NCBI GenBank assembly: GCA_948560485.1 | Contig: CAOXUF010000008.1 | Location: 5,637-23,906 of the forward strand | Length of the DNA stretch: 18,270 nucleotides | Source: an uncultured Eubacterium sp. | Lineage (GTDB): Bacteria; Bacillota_A; Clostridia; Lachnospirales; Lachnospiraceae | Direction: 5' to 3' | Shown: positions 1 to 7,266 of the stretch, in pieces | How the letters are laid out: the number at the start of each line of letters is the position of its first letter | How positions within the stretch are numbered: the first letter of the stretch is position 1 | Position numbers and translations under genes: made by a program | Notes under the pieces: generated by a model | What the model saw: the letters and a program-made list of their open reading frames with translations, nothing else | Databases searched by the model: none | What the model was told of the DNA's origin: nothing

Positions 1-1293
1 GTAAGTCCAGTTGAAAGTAATAGAGATGTACAGATAAGTTCAGTTGCAAGTAATAAAGATGTACAGGCAAGTCCAGTTGCAAATAATAAAGATGTAGTTT
101 CCAGTATGCCAGATGAAAAGAAAAGTGATGACATAGATGATGATACTAATAAAGATGAATATCCTTTAAAAAGGGACAAGAAACCTAGTTTTGCTGATGA
201 CAGGAAAGTAATTTCATTTGAAGAGTATAAAAGGCTTCGTGCTAATGGGGTAAAAGTTGATTATACACATTATAAGGTAGAATATAAGTCACATGAAGAG
301 TATGAAGAGCGTGTGAGGCTTTTGTATGAAGACCATATGAAGCTTAATGCTGAAAGACATAGACAAGAGCTTTCTCAAGCAGTAGAGCAGCCAATCGATA
401 CTGGGGTAGTCAAACATGATATTGATGTACCAGATATAAAGGCAAGTTCAGATGAAGATTTTGGCGATGATTATGCTTCAGATGAAGATTATGGTGATTA
501 TTCTTTAGAAGAAGATAGAGATAGTGCTTCTTCAGATGATAATGAGAAAGAGAACTTAGGTGACTACTCCTCAGATGATGATTATGGTGATTATTCCGCA
601 GATGACGATGAAGATTTTGGAGATTATGATTCAGACGATGATGATTATGGAGATGGTTATTTCTCAGATTCAGATGATAAAGATTATTCTTCAGAAGAAG
701 ATGTAAGTAATGATTATTCTAATAAAGAAGATTCATTAGATGTGTCAGATGAAGAAAAAGTTAATGATTTAGATGATAATACTGAAGAAGATGTAAGTGA
801 TGATGATTACTCCTCAGATGATGAAGATTATGGAGATTATGCTTCAGACGATGATGGTTATGGAGATGGTTATTTCTCAGATTCAGATGATGAAGATAAT
901 TATGGAGATGATGATTACTTTTCAGATGACGAGGAGTATGGTGATGATTATGGAGATTCTTCCTTAGATGATGAAGAAGATTATGGAGATTATGATGTTT
1001 CAGAAGAAGATTCTCCCTCAGATGATAGTGATGTTTCTTCAGATAATGATAAGGGTGAGGACTTAGGAGAACAATGTTCTTCAGATGAAGGTGGTGATTC
1101 CTCAGATGAGAATGATTCCTCTAATGATGTGGATAGTGATTTAGGTGATGAATATTCTTCAGACGATAGTGAAAGTTTTGAAGATGAGTATTTGTCAGAT
1201 GATGAAGATTTAAGCGATGAAGACTCTGGTATTGAAGATGATTATGGTGATGGGTATGCTTCAGATGATGAAGACTTTGGAGATAATTATTAA
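1..1293 (+). CDS. Acidic Asp/Ser/Tyr/Gly-rich repeat protein, 5' end outside window
   Basis: The frame is open from base 1, so the ATG at 106 is probably internal and the true start lies upstream; 430 residues are visible. Residues 2-34 are three 11-residue repeats (SPVESNRDVQI, SSVASNKDVQA, SPVANNKDVVS). About 100 charged, probably helical residues follow, with a KRLRANGVKVDYTHYKVEY-like stretch. The last ~290 residues are low complexity, built from words such as SSDDEDYGDY, YGDGYFSDSDD and EEYGDDYGD, so the protein is extremely acidic. I see no signal peptide, membrane segment or LPXTG sorting motif in the visible part, and only one Cys. It precedes a small membrane peptide and a secreted lysozyme, so a role in conjugation or at the cell surface is possible but inferred. 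Sdr-type SD-repeat adhesins are superficially similar but carry LPXTG anchors. Asp runs could bind cations or mimic DNA; nothing here decides. I do not recognise the family. Confidence 0.8.
   Translation, partial: VSPVESNRDVQISSVASNKDVQASPVANNKDVVSSMPDEKKSDDIDDDTNKDEYPLKRDKKPSFADDRKVISFEEYKRLRANGVKVDYTHYKVEYKSHEEYEERVRLLYEDHMKLNAERHRQELSQAVEQPIDTGVVKHDIDVPDIKASSDEDFGDDYASDEDYGDYSLEEDRDSASSDDNEKENLGDYSSDDDYGDYSADDDEDFGDYDSDDDDYGDGYFSDSDDKDYSSEEDVSNDYSNKEDSLDVSDEEKVNDLDDNTEEDVSDDDYSSDDEDYGDYASDDDGYGDGYFSDSDDEDNYGDDDYFSDDEEYGDDYGDSSLDDEEDYGDYDVSEEDSPSDDSDVSSDNDKGEDLGEQCSSDEGGDSSDENDSSNDVDSDLGDEYSSDDSESFEDEYLSDDEDLSDEDSGIEDDYGDGYASDDEDFGDNY
4..102 (+). repeat. Three 33-bp in-frame tandem repeats
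   Basis: Three consecutive 33-nt units (4-36, 37-69, 70-102) each begin with an AGTYCAGTTG-like stretch and contain AATARAGATGTA. They encode 11-residue repeats of the form S-x-V-x-x-N-(K/R)-D-V. The series probably continues to the left of the window. Such a repeat can change copy number by slippage. Confidence 0.85.
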
Positions 1294-1334
1294 AATTGAG
1301 TTGTATTCAGTACAGCGACAGTTAATAAAAAGTT

Positions 1335-1370
1335 AAGGTGTTAAGTATTCCCAACAATATTTGGGGTATC
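1335..1370 (+). repeat. 36-bp intergenic repeat, copy 1
   Basis: This 36-bp segment matches 2963-2998 at 30 of 36 positions by eye. Both copies start AAGGT, share TAAGTATT, and end AATATTTGGGGTATC. Each lies in the gap after a gene and before the ribosome binding site of the next (1455 and 3028). It is a long form of the GGGGTAT motif. Confidence 0.75.
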
Positions 1371-1454
1371 AATAGATTTGCATAGAAAAGGGATTGATTT
1401 CATTACAGAGTTCGTCAGGTATTTACTAAGAATAAAAGTTAGGAGGAAGGTATC

Positions 1455-1574
1455 ATGAATAAATTATTTGATATTTGGTGTAATTGGGCTTACTGGATAC
1501 TAGAGGGCAACAAGAAGCAAAAAACAATAGGGATTTCACTGCTGGTAACAATGATAATTCTTACTTTATATTAG
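1455..1574 (+). CDS. Small single-pass membrane protein, 39 aa
   Basis: A short reading frame with a strong ribosome binding site (AGGAGGAAGG at 1441-1450, 4 nt before the ATG). It encodes MNKLFDIWCNWAYWILEGNK followed by QKKTIG-like basic residues and a hydrophobic tail ending VTMIILTLY. That is an amphipathic Trp-rich N-terminus, a basic hinge and a short C-terminal membrane segment. It ends 13 nt before the lysozyme gene, so the two are probably co-transcribed. A conjugation-channel accessory peptide is a possibility from position only. I recognise no family. It could also act as a translational leader for the lysozyme gene. Confidence 0.65.
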   Translation: MNKLFDIWCNWAYWILEGNKKQKTIGISLLVTMIILTLY

Positions 1575-1587
1575 GTGGTGGTATGAT

Positions 1588-2940
1588 ATGCGTAAAAGAT
1601 TTGCAGTAGTAATATTATTCTTTGTTATGAGTATTTGTTATGTTAATACTGTATTTGCCACAGCAATAGGGATTCCTATTCCAGGAGTTTCCGATGCAAT
1701 TAATGAGATGATAAAAAAACATGAAAATTTTATCAATAAGCTGAATGAATTTTTAGGGTATGAGCCATCCAATACAGAGATACATAACTGGAGTTTAGCA
1801 ATTGCCACTTTAAGGGCAGATGGTTTTAGCGATGCAGCGATTGCAGGCATTTTAGGAAATGTCAAGGTGGAGGGAGGCACAAAGCAGTTTGCGATAGAAG
1901 GATATAGCGGAAAGAAAACAACAGATGACAAGGATTATACCGAGTTTGAACTTGGTAAGTCCTATGATTATGGCGATGTAGAACCTTCCTTATATACTTC
2001 CCCAAAGACAGGAAAATCAATGGGCGGAGAAGGGCATGGTTTAGTCCAGTGGAGTTTTGGGAGGGCAAGTAACCTTACAAGATTTGCAGAGAGTAGTAAG
2101 TTTGGTTATGTAACAGTTACGCATTGGCATAAAAGGTATGATGGCGATATGGAACAGCATACGTGTAAGATTCCTGATATGGCTGGTCAGGTATGTTTTA
2201 TGGTTGAAGAGTTGAATACAGATTATACCAATGTAAAAGAGCAAATCAAAGATTTAGATAGTGCTTGGTATGCAGCAAAGTTTTTCCATGATGGATATGA
2301 AAAATCAGGTACAGATACGCTCAGGGAAAGACAGACCGCCGCAAATGAAGCCCTGCCTTTGGTTGAGGCATGTACGGCTGTTGTTTCAGTTTCTGAAGAA
2401 AATAAGGATGTTGAGCAGAAAGTTGTTGATAATTTAACATCCAAGCAAATATGGCACGAAGATGAATTTGCCAATTTTAGCAGTTTAGTTGAAAAGTCAT
2501 TATTTTTTCCAACCAGAGATGACCTTAGCCAAGAAAATTTAAAAGGGGTTGTAGATTGGAAAAATAATATTGAGTATGAAAGCGAAGATAATGTGATAAA
2601 GTATATCAGGGTATTTGTTATGCTGTTTGGTATCCTTTTCCTTGTATGGATAGTGCTGATTTACCTTAGTTACTGGTTTGACAGAATCAATAATTTTCTT
2701 GATATTGATATGCTCCCAATTATTACAGCAGGAAGGTTAAGAGTTTCACCAGAGGAGCATGAATGTACATTTAACCCTAAGAGTTACAGCAAAGGACAAG
2801 CTCAGACAGTCAACCATAGAACAATTTTGTTGATATGTATGGCAGGTGTATTTTTTGCAGTTTTGGTTATTTCAGGATACATATATACATTATTAAGTTA
2901 TTTAGTTAGAAAAATGCTTTCTATAGTAGGGACTGCATAA
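1588..2940 (+). CDS. Secreted, membrane-anchored phage-tail-type lysozyme
   Basis: A 450-residue peptidoglycan hydrolase. Residues 1-25 form a signal peptide or N-terminal anchor (basic MRKR, hydrophobic core, VFA). Residues ~65-260 look like the phage tail lysozyme family (Phage_lysozyme2): IAGILGNVKVEGG places a likely catalytic Glu at 95, and GEGHGLVQWSFGRASNL (148-164) is the family's second signature. After a linker come two hydrophobic segments at about 339-363 and 411-434, so the C-terminus is membrane-embedded. Gram-positive conjugation systems use such enzymes to open the wall for the transfer channel. The two-segment C-terminal membrane part is not usual for a simple lysin and suggests attachment to a membrane complex. 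The ATG at 1588 is chosen because it follows AGGTGGTGG and starts the signal peptide. The domain call is firm; the conjugation role is inference. Confidence 0.85.
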   Translation: MRKRFAVVILFFVMSICYVNTVFATAIGIPIPGVSDAINEMIKKHENFINKLNEFLGYEPSNTEIHNWSLAIATLRADGFSDAAIAGILGNVKVEGGTKQFAIEGYSGKKTTDDKDYTEFELGKSYDYGDVEPSLYTSPKTGKSMGGEGHGLVQWSFGRASNLTRFAESSKFGYVTVTHWHKRYDGDMEQHTCKIPDMAGQVCFMVEELNTDYTNVKEQIKDLDSAWYAAKFFHDGYEKSGTDTLRERQTAANEALPLVEACTAVVSVSEENKDVEQKVVDNLTSKQIWHEDEFANFSSLVEKSLFFPTRDDLSQENLKGVVDWKNNIEYESEDNVIKYIRVFVMLFGILFLVWIVLIYLSYWFDRINNFLDIDMLPIITAGRLRVSPEEHECTFNPKSYSKGQAQTVNHRTILLICMAGVFFAVLVISGYIYTLLSYLVRKMLSIVGTA

Positions 2941-2962
2941 TTTTAATGTGAAGTTTATGGAT

Positions 2963-2998
2963 AAGGTACTAAGTATTTTCAGTAATATTTGGGGTATC
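2963..2998 (+). repeat. 36-bp intergenic repeat, copy 2
   Basis: Second copy of the repeat at 1335-1370 (30 of 36 matches by eye), ending in the GGGGTATC motif. It sits 22 nt after the lysozyme stop codon and just ahead of the ribosome binding site of the gene at 3028. Confidence 0.75.
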
Positions 2999-3027
2999 CA
3001 GTTTTTAAGGAAGGTAGGAGGTGCAAG

Positions 3028-3405
3028 ATGGATAAGACATTAAGAACACAGGTAAGTTTAATAGTTCAGAATTATCTTGCTGATGAAGCAAAGCAGTCTG
3101 GAGTAATGGAAACAGAGTCCACTGATGTTGGAGAAGTGATAACTAATCTATGTCTTGAAGATTCAACTTTATCTAATGATTCTGAAGAACCTGTTAAATC
3201 TGTTGAGAAGAGTGGTTTAGAGGGTGAAGTTCGAAGAATAGAAGATTCTTTAAAAGAACTTTATAATATGATTTCAGACCTTAAAGCTACTATTACAAGT
3301 ATGCCAACAGTGAATACTGTAGCTGAAGTTGTAACCGAAGATGAACACGAAACAGAGAGTTTATCTACAGAAACTGAAGTTCTCTTAACCAAAGCAACAT
3401 ATTAG
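3028..3405 (+). CDS. Acidic protein of unknown function with a coiled-coil segment, 125 aa
   Basis: The start is the ATG at 3028, preceded by TAGGAGG with a spacer of 5-6 nt. A longer frame from a TTG at 2989 lacks a ribosome binding site and would run through the 36-bp repeat. The protein begins MDKTLRTQVSLIVQNYLADE and is rich in Glu, Ser and Thr. Residues ~65-95 (EGEVRRIEDSLKELYNMISD) have the heptad-like hydrophobic spacing of a short coiled coil. There is no signal peptide or membrane segment, so it is probably cytoplasmic. It follows the lysozyme gene by 87 nt and may be co-transcribed with it. I recognise no family. Confidence 0.75.
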   Translation: MDKTLRTQVSLIVQNYLADEAKQSGVMETESTDVGEVITNLCLEDSTLSNDSEEPVKSVEKSGLEGEVRRIEDSLKELYNMISDLKATITSMPTVNTVAEVVTEDEHETESLSTETEVLLTKATY

Positions 3406-3840
3406 GAAAAAGTTGAGAAATAAGATTTTAGAAGGTTTTGATATTGGTGATACATGGTTTGTATCAAGTGATTTTGGGGTATCAATTTTCCTTTAAAAGT
3501 ATGATATTTATACATAGAAAATAGATATTTTATATATAAGCAGGAGGCTCTCTTAAAAGTGTAGAGAGTCTCCTGTTTTTTGCCCATATAGATTACTGAG
3601 TTTTTTCTTGATATTGCTCTAAAATGGGTTAGAACTTGTATCCTTATAACCATTGGGGTATGCATCTTTCAGAAATTTATAAGATAAATCTCCATAAAGC
3701 AAGTTCCATAGAAAGTATGATAATAGTGCTTGAATTTACAGGCTTTTAGAGGTAACATACGATAATTATACAAAGCCTGCAAATAAAAAGTCAAGGCTAA
3801 ATTAAAGAACATTGAAAAATTTATACAGGTTGAAAATTAG
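3406..3840 (+). other. Noncoding gap between unknown gene and IS110
   Basis: No reading frame here has a usable ribosome binding site. It holds GGGGTAT motifs at 3476 and 3655, a GATAC/GTATC inverted repeat at about 3449-3466, a strong terminator (3541-3581), and an inverted repeat CAGGCTTT (3739-3746) / AAAGCCTG (3772-3779) with a 25-nt spacer. The last has no T run, so it is not an obvious terminator. Nothing else is evident. Confidence 0.6.
3541..3581 (+). terminator. Rho-independent terminator
   Basis: A 13-bp stem (3541-3553 pairing with 3563-3575, one G-U pair) with a 9-nt loop, followed by six T residues (3576-3581). It ends the left-hand gene block (lysozyme and following gene). Confidence 0.9.
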
Positions 3841-3891
3841 GTATCAAAAAAAGACCACCACACCAGTGCTGATCTAAAATGATAGTGATAA

Positions 3892-5100
3892 TTAGGTTTC
3901 CGAAAGAGATGCAAGATATTCTTTCACTCGTCCGTAGTAGATTCTTAGAAACTTGTTAGCACCTGCGGTCATATAGACATAGTAAGGCTTACCTTGAGCA
4001 CGCTTCTTGTCTAAGAACTGATATACAGGGTCATCTTGTGGATGTGTTTTAATTAAGACATCCATTACCTGAAATAATGTTTTTCTAAGGTCAGAAGAAC
4101 CTCGTTTTGAAGTTGGAACACTCTTTTGTTCATAGGTTCCGGATTCATTAACACCGGGGTCTACACCGGCAAAAGCAGTAATAGCACCTTTGTGAGCGAA
4201 GCGGGAAACATCACCAATCTCAGCCATCAGCTGGGGACCAAGTGAAGGACCAACGCCCTTCATTGCCATAACAATGGGATATTCAGGAAGTTTGGATGCA
4301 GTTTCATTCATAAGTATACGTAGTGACTCAACGGTTGCAGAGGCGCTATTAAGCTGGTCTACGGCTTGTTTGATAATAAGCTTTGTAATGTCATCCTTAG
4401 GGAGTACAGGAACAAGCTCCTTTGCTTTTCCATAGATTTCCTCAGCCTTTGACTGGCTGAAGTTGTACTTTTTGCGTTTGCACCAGTTTTGGTAATGCTC
4501 TAAAAAAGCATTTTGAGACATTTTACGGACACAGTCCACATGCCAGTATGTAGATGCAAAATCAACCCATTTCTGGCTGCCGTCACTGCGGGCAGGACTG
4601 TCAAAGTAAGCATTAATACCAGGATAGGTTTGGTCAAGGATGCCAATAAGGTTATTCTTCATAGCCGTCTTATGTTTCATGTAAAAGCCAAACTGACGGT
4701 TCATGGTTTTAAGCTGATTACGTAATTCGTCCATAACACTATACTGTCTGAGATTATGCCACTTGTCAAGTGCATATCGGGCAATCTTAACGGCATCAGC
4801 TTTATCAGATTTGACTTTACGAAGGGAATCATTGTCGAAATCCTTGATAAGCTTGGGGTTAATGGCACTGACGAAAAGGTTTGCTTCCGAAAGTTGGTGG
4901 GCAAGGACTTCATAATAACGTCCTGTATGCTCCATTACGATTCTGGATTCACCTTCAACAGAATTGATGAGTTCTACAAGTGAATTGATATCACTGGTTG
5001 TGTGTTTGATTTCAAAAGGTGCAGAAACAATCTCACCAAAAGGGCGCATAATTGCAACCATGCTTTTACCTTTAGAAACATCGATACCTACTGCGTTCAT
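3892..5100 (-). CDS. IS110-family transposase (DEDD recombinase)
   Basis: A 402-residue RNA-guided DNA recombinase. The N-terminal RuvC-like domain (about 1-160) has GIDVSKGK (Asp7), VMEHTGRYY (Glu57) and KSDKADA (Asp99, Asp102), the DEDD acidic set. The C-terminal transposase domain has MKGVGPSLGPQL (about 280-291), ITAFAGVDPG and SKRGSSDLRKTLF (331-343), which carries the serine expected of this family. Length is normal and there is no frameshift or stop, so it is probably intact. The ATG at 5100 is chosen because AAGGAG ends 11 nt before it. An upstream in-frame GTG at 5112 overlaps that ribosome binding site. It is the only transposase in the window. Confidence 0.95.
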   Translation of the reverse strand: MNAVGIDVSKGKSMVAIMRPFGEIVSAPFEIKHTTSDINSLVELINSVEGESRIVMEHTGRYYEVLAHQLSEANLFVSAINPKLIKDFDNDSLRKVKSDKADAVKIARYALDKWHNLRQYSVMDELRNQLKTMNRQFGFYMKHKTAMKNNLIGILDQTYPGINAYFDSPARSDGSQKWVDFASTYWHVDCVRKMSQNAFLEHYQNWCKRKKYNFSQSKAEEIYGKAKELVPVLPKDDITKLIIKQAVDQLNSASATVESLRILMNETASKLPEYPIVMAMKGVGPSLGPQLMAEIGDVSRFAHKGAITAFAGVDPGVNESGTYEQKSVPTSKRGSSDLRKTLFQVMDVLIKTHPQDDPVYQFLDKKRAQGKPYYVYMTAGANKFLRIYYGRVKEYLASLSET

Positions 5101-5112
5101 AAAATTTGTCAC

Positions 5113-5340
5113 TCCTTAAGAATTATTGCAATGGTTAAAAACCAGTTTTACTCATTGCCTATTCAATCTACTGTGGTGTGACACGAATGCGCCTATGGCG
5201 ATTCAACCTGCATAAAACGAACGCTGCGAATGAGGAGCTGGTTATCAGTCTTTGTTACGGACGCAAAGTCCAAGAAAGGAAGCCGACATACCTATTGCTC
5301 CATCATTATACAGCTTAAGCAACAAGATGGATAATTCCTT
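5113..5340 (-). ncRNA. Candidate IS110 bridge-RNA region
   Basis: In the IS110 group the long noncoding stretch upstream of the transposase is transcribed into a bridge RNA whose two loops pair with target and donor DNA. Here that stretch is GC-richer than its surroundings and contains compact inverted repeats. CGCC-TAT-GGCG lies at about 5192-5202 and GGAC-GCAAA-GTCC at about 5260-5272, and other stems are likely. The RNA would run on the minus strand toward the transposase. Exact ends and loop assignments need comparison with other copies. If the element were of the IS1111 type, the bridge RNA would lie downstream of the transposase instead. Confidence 0.45.
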
Positions 5341-5396
5341 ACTGGCTGTAAGGGATATTACCCATAAATATATTGTAGTAGAAGGGAGAGATTGGC

Positions 5397-5627
5397 GTGG
5401 CACTTATAGATGTAATCAAAAAAGATATACCATTATTTGATTCATTTCAACAAGATATTGAGAAGCAGTTTGAAAATCTGTTATGTGCATTTTATGGCAG
5501 AGATTATAAGAATGTGTTAGCAAAAGGTAAGCTGTTAGGTAATGAAAAAGCAGGAGAAGTACTATATACAATAAGAGAGATTGAGTCAAAACTTGGTATC
5601 ACAATTATAAAGCCTGAGAGTAAGTAA
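5397..5627 (+). CDS. Small protein of unknown function, 76 aa
   Basis: Starts at GTG 5397 after GAAGGGAGAG (5381-5390). The product begins MALIDVIKKDIPLFDSFQQD and reads as a compact mostly helical cytoplasmic protein (QDIEKQFENLLCAFYG, GEVLYTIREIESKLGIT). It has no membrane segment and no metal-binding cluster. It lies directly beyond the IS110 5' region, so its original promoter may have been separated from it by the insertion. A GGGGTAT motif and a weak hairpin follow the stop. I recognise no family. Confidence 0.65.
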   Translation: MALIDVIKKDIPLFDSFQQDIEKQFENLLCAFYGRDYKNVLAKGKLLGNEKAGEVLYTIREIESKLGITIIKPESK

Positions 5628-5915
5628 GTTATCAAATGAGATAGGTATATTAAGATATGGTATTAAAAGCATTCATTTTGGGGTATTCAATAATTTTTAG
5701 TATTAAAATATAAGAAAATACTAATTTTCAGATTTTAGTTAATATGGTTCATCAGTATTGTATTTAAAATTTTTATTGTGCAATCAATTAGGATTTATAA
5801 GTACAATATTGATGTTATATTGTAAGTATAACATTCGCTATTTATGGAGTTATTTCCAAGATAGCTGAAAGTATCAAGAAATAGTGAATCAGTTTATAGG
5901 AAAGGAGCGAGTTTT
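5628..5915 (+). other. Noncoding gap with motif, hairpin and dyad
   Basis: Contains GGGGTAT at 5680 and, 11 nt after it, a weak terminator-like hairpin (TTAGTATT 5697-5704 / AATACTAA 5717-5724, then TTTT). A small dyad GTTATA-TTGTAAG-TATAAC region lies at 5814-5832 and could be an operator for the downstream pair of genes. I see no convincing -35/-10 pair. Confidence 0.4.
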
Positions 5916-6365
5916 ATGTTTGTATTGTCAGATATGAGATATTTTGAGTTTTCAAATGGATGGGCAGCTGAAGCGTGTTCTATGATAAGAAGTGATAATA
6001 GCTATACTACTTATTGTACTATAGGTGACCGTTACTTTGACCTGCCATCTGGTACGACAATGGCAGCTAGGCAAGGCATTATTGATTATATCATGAAAGT
6101 TGCTGGATTTAGTAAGAATAGGGTAAAAGTTACCTATGAGCAGTATGTTTGCCAGATAAGTATACCAGAAAAAAAGATACGTTTAGGTATCCGTGCTGTT
6201 CCATGTAGTGAGCAGTACACTAATATTAAAGTGTTTATTGATTGTGATAATAAGTTTTATGAAGGGAAAGAGAAGATAGCCTTTAAAAATATTCGTGGTA
6301 TACAAAAATTAGCATTGCATAAGTTAAGCGAGTATGAAAAGAGGTGTGGTTATGCTTGTAGCTAA
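5916..6365 (+). CDS. Unknown protein, first of a paralogous pair, 149 aa
   Basis: Start ATG 5916 after AAAGGAGCGAG. A single-domain soluble protein with GDRYFDLPSGTTMAARQGII (about 37-56), VKVTYEQYVCQI, EKKIRLGIRAVPCSEQYTNI and a C-terminal helix, IRGIQKLALHKLSEYEKR. The same blocks recur in the same order in the next gene (LPxGxTMAxRQGIIDxI, EKKIxLxxxAVPxSExYT, IRGxQxLALxKLSExEK), roughly half identical by eye, so the two arose by tandem duplication. It lacks the C-terminal extension of its neighbour and overlaps it by 14 nt, which suggests translational coupling. No known family is recognised. Confidence 0.8.
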   Translation: MFVLSDMRYFEFSNGWAAEACSMIRSDNSYTTYCTIGDRYFDLPSGTTMAARQGIIDYIMKVAGFSKNRVKVTYEQYVCQISIPEKKIRLGIRAVPCSEQYTNIKVFIDCDNKFYEGKEKIAFKNIRGIQKLALHKLSEYEKRCGYACS

Positions 6366-7155
6366 AGAGATGAGAAACCTTAAATTCTCAAGTAGTAAGG
6401 ATGTAGTTACAGTAGTTGCTGAAGCCACTAACTATGGTTTTATTTTTTATTATTTTATTGGCGGTCGCCCTTTTAATCTGCCAAATGGTTTAACAATGGC
6501 ATCCAGACAAGGTATTATTGACCATATAAAGAAGAATTTTAGACTTGATAATAAAGTAAAAGTCATCTATGAGGATTATTGTTGCCAGATATGCGTACAA
6601 GAAAAGAAGATAACTTTGGATTTGAAAGCTGTTCCACGTAGTGAGAAGTACACCGACATTATAGTTATGGCTAATTCTGTACAAATCTTTAAAGGCAAGG
6701 AGAAGATAACTTTTAATAGTATTCGTGGTATGCAAGATTTAGCACTCAGTAAGTTAAGTGAGTGTGAAAAGCAGAAGGGTATGAGCCAGAGTAATATTTC
6801 AAAACCTGTTACAATGCAAAAGAAAGCTGATACAATTCAACAAAAGCCAGATGTATTAAAGAAAGAAGCATCTAAGCCAAATGGGGTACTTGTTTCTTCT
6901 TTTAAAGAAGGATATGCAGAAGGTGTTGCTCAGAGGCAAAAGCAGAATAAGACTACTGAAGCTATTACCAAGTTCTCAAAGAATGATACAAAGAAGCCAA
7001 ATACTCTCTATCGTAATCTTGGTATTTCAGACGAAGCAGCCGCAAGGGGAAATATGAGTCCAACCAATTACATACTTGAAGGTTTATTTGGCAAGACACC
7101 TGAAGGCGTTAAACCAGCAAAGAATATGACGGAGATAATACAAAGGAAAGGCTGA
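6352..7155 (+). CDS. Unknown protein, second of a paralogous pair, with C-terminal extension, 267 aa
   Basis: The ATG at 6352 is preferred over the one at 6334 because AAGAGGTG lies 7 nt before it. Residues 1-~145 repeat the domain of the preceding gene (GRPFNLPNGLTMASRQGIID, EKKITLDLKAVPRSEKYTDI, IRGMQDLALSKLSECEK). A Lys/Gln-rich linker of ~50 residues follows (KPVTMQKKADTIQQKPD), then a C-terminal part with SFKEGYAEGVAQRQKQN and GISDEAAARGNMSPTNYILE-GLFG. There is no membrane segment. The linker plus tail suggests the shared domain is joined to a second binding function. The shared frame is followed by an AGGGTAC motif and a strong terminator. Function unknown. Confidence 0.8.
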   Translation: MLVAKEMRNLKFSSSKDVVTVVAEATNYGFIFYYFIGGRPFNLPNGLTMASRQGIIDHIKKNFRLDNKVKVIYEDYCCQICVQEKKITLDLKAVPRSEKYTDIIVMANSVQIFKGKEKITFNSIRGMQDLALSKLSECEKQKGMSQSNISKPVTMQKKADTIQQKPDVLKKEASKPNGVLVSSFKEGYAEGVAQRQKQNKTTEAITKFSKNDTKKPNTLYRNLGISDEAAARGNMSPTNYILEGLFGKTPEGVKPAKNMTEIIQRKG

Positions 7156-7227
7156 GATAAGCATAATGTTTTCAGTAGAAATTGATTTTAGGGTACTAAG
7201 TAACTATATTTAAAATAAGCATATGAG

Positions 7228-7266
7228 ATTAGGAGTCTGTACAAAGCAGGACTCCTAATTTTTTTC
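7228..7266 (+). terminator. Rho-independent terminator after the paralogous pair
   Basis: ATTAGGAGTC (7228-7237) pairs with GACTCCTAAT (7250-7259), a perfect 10-bp stem with a 12-nt loop, followed by a T run. The 3' arm includes the stop codon of the convergent XRE gene. There is no A run on the left side, so it should act only on plus-strand transcripts. Confidence 0.88.

Larger units (their letters stand above)
3840..5340 (-). mobile_element. IS110-family insertion sequence (ends approximate)
   Basis: A DEDD-type transposase on the minus strand flanked by a short 3' stretch (about 3840-3891) and a GC-richer, structured 5' stretch (5101 to about 5340), the usual layout of the IS110 group. 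IS110 elements have no long terminal inverted repeats and make no obvious target duplication, so exact ends cannot be read from one copy. The segment has no GGGGTA motifs although they are frequent on both sides, which fits later insertion. Related CACCACACC / GGTGTG words occur at about 3857-3866 and 5172-5180. They may be subterminal repeats, which would suggest the IS1111 type instead. Confidence 0.75.

Noticed and set aside
2989..3027. Longer start (TTG 2989) for the 125-residue protein
   Set aside because: No ribosome binding site; the extension would translate the conserved intergenic repeat. The ATG at 3028 has TAGGAGG.
3402..3665. Minus-strand frame of 87 codons
   Set aside because: No ribosome binding site; it runs through the terminator hairpin and two motif copies.
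5252..5440. Plus-strand frame spanning the IS110 5' region and the start of the next gene
   Set aside because: No ribosome binding site; it overlaps the probable bridge-RNA region and the better-supported gene at 5397.
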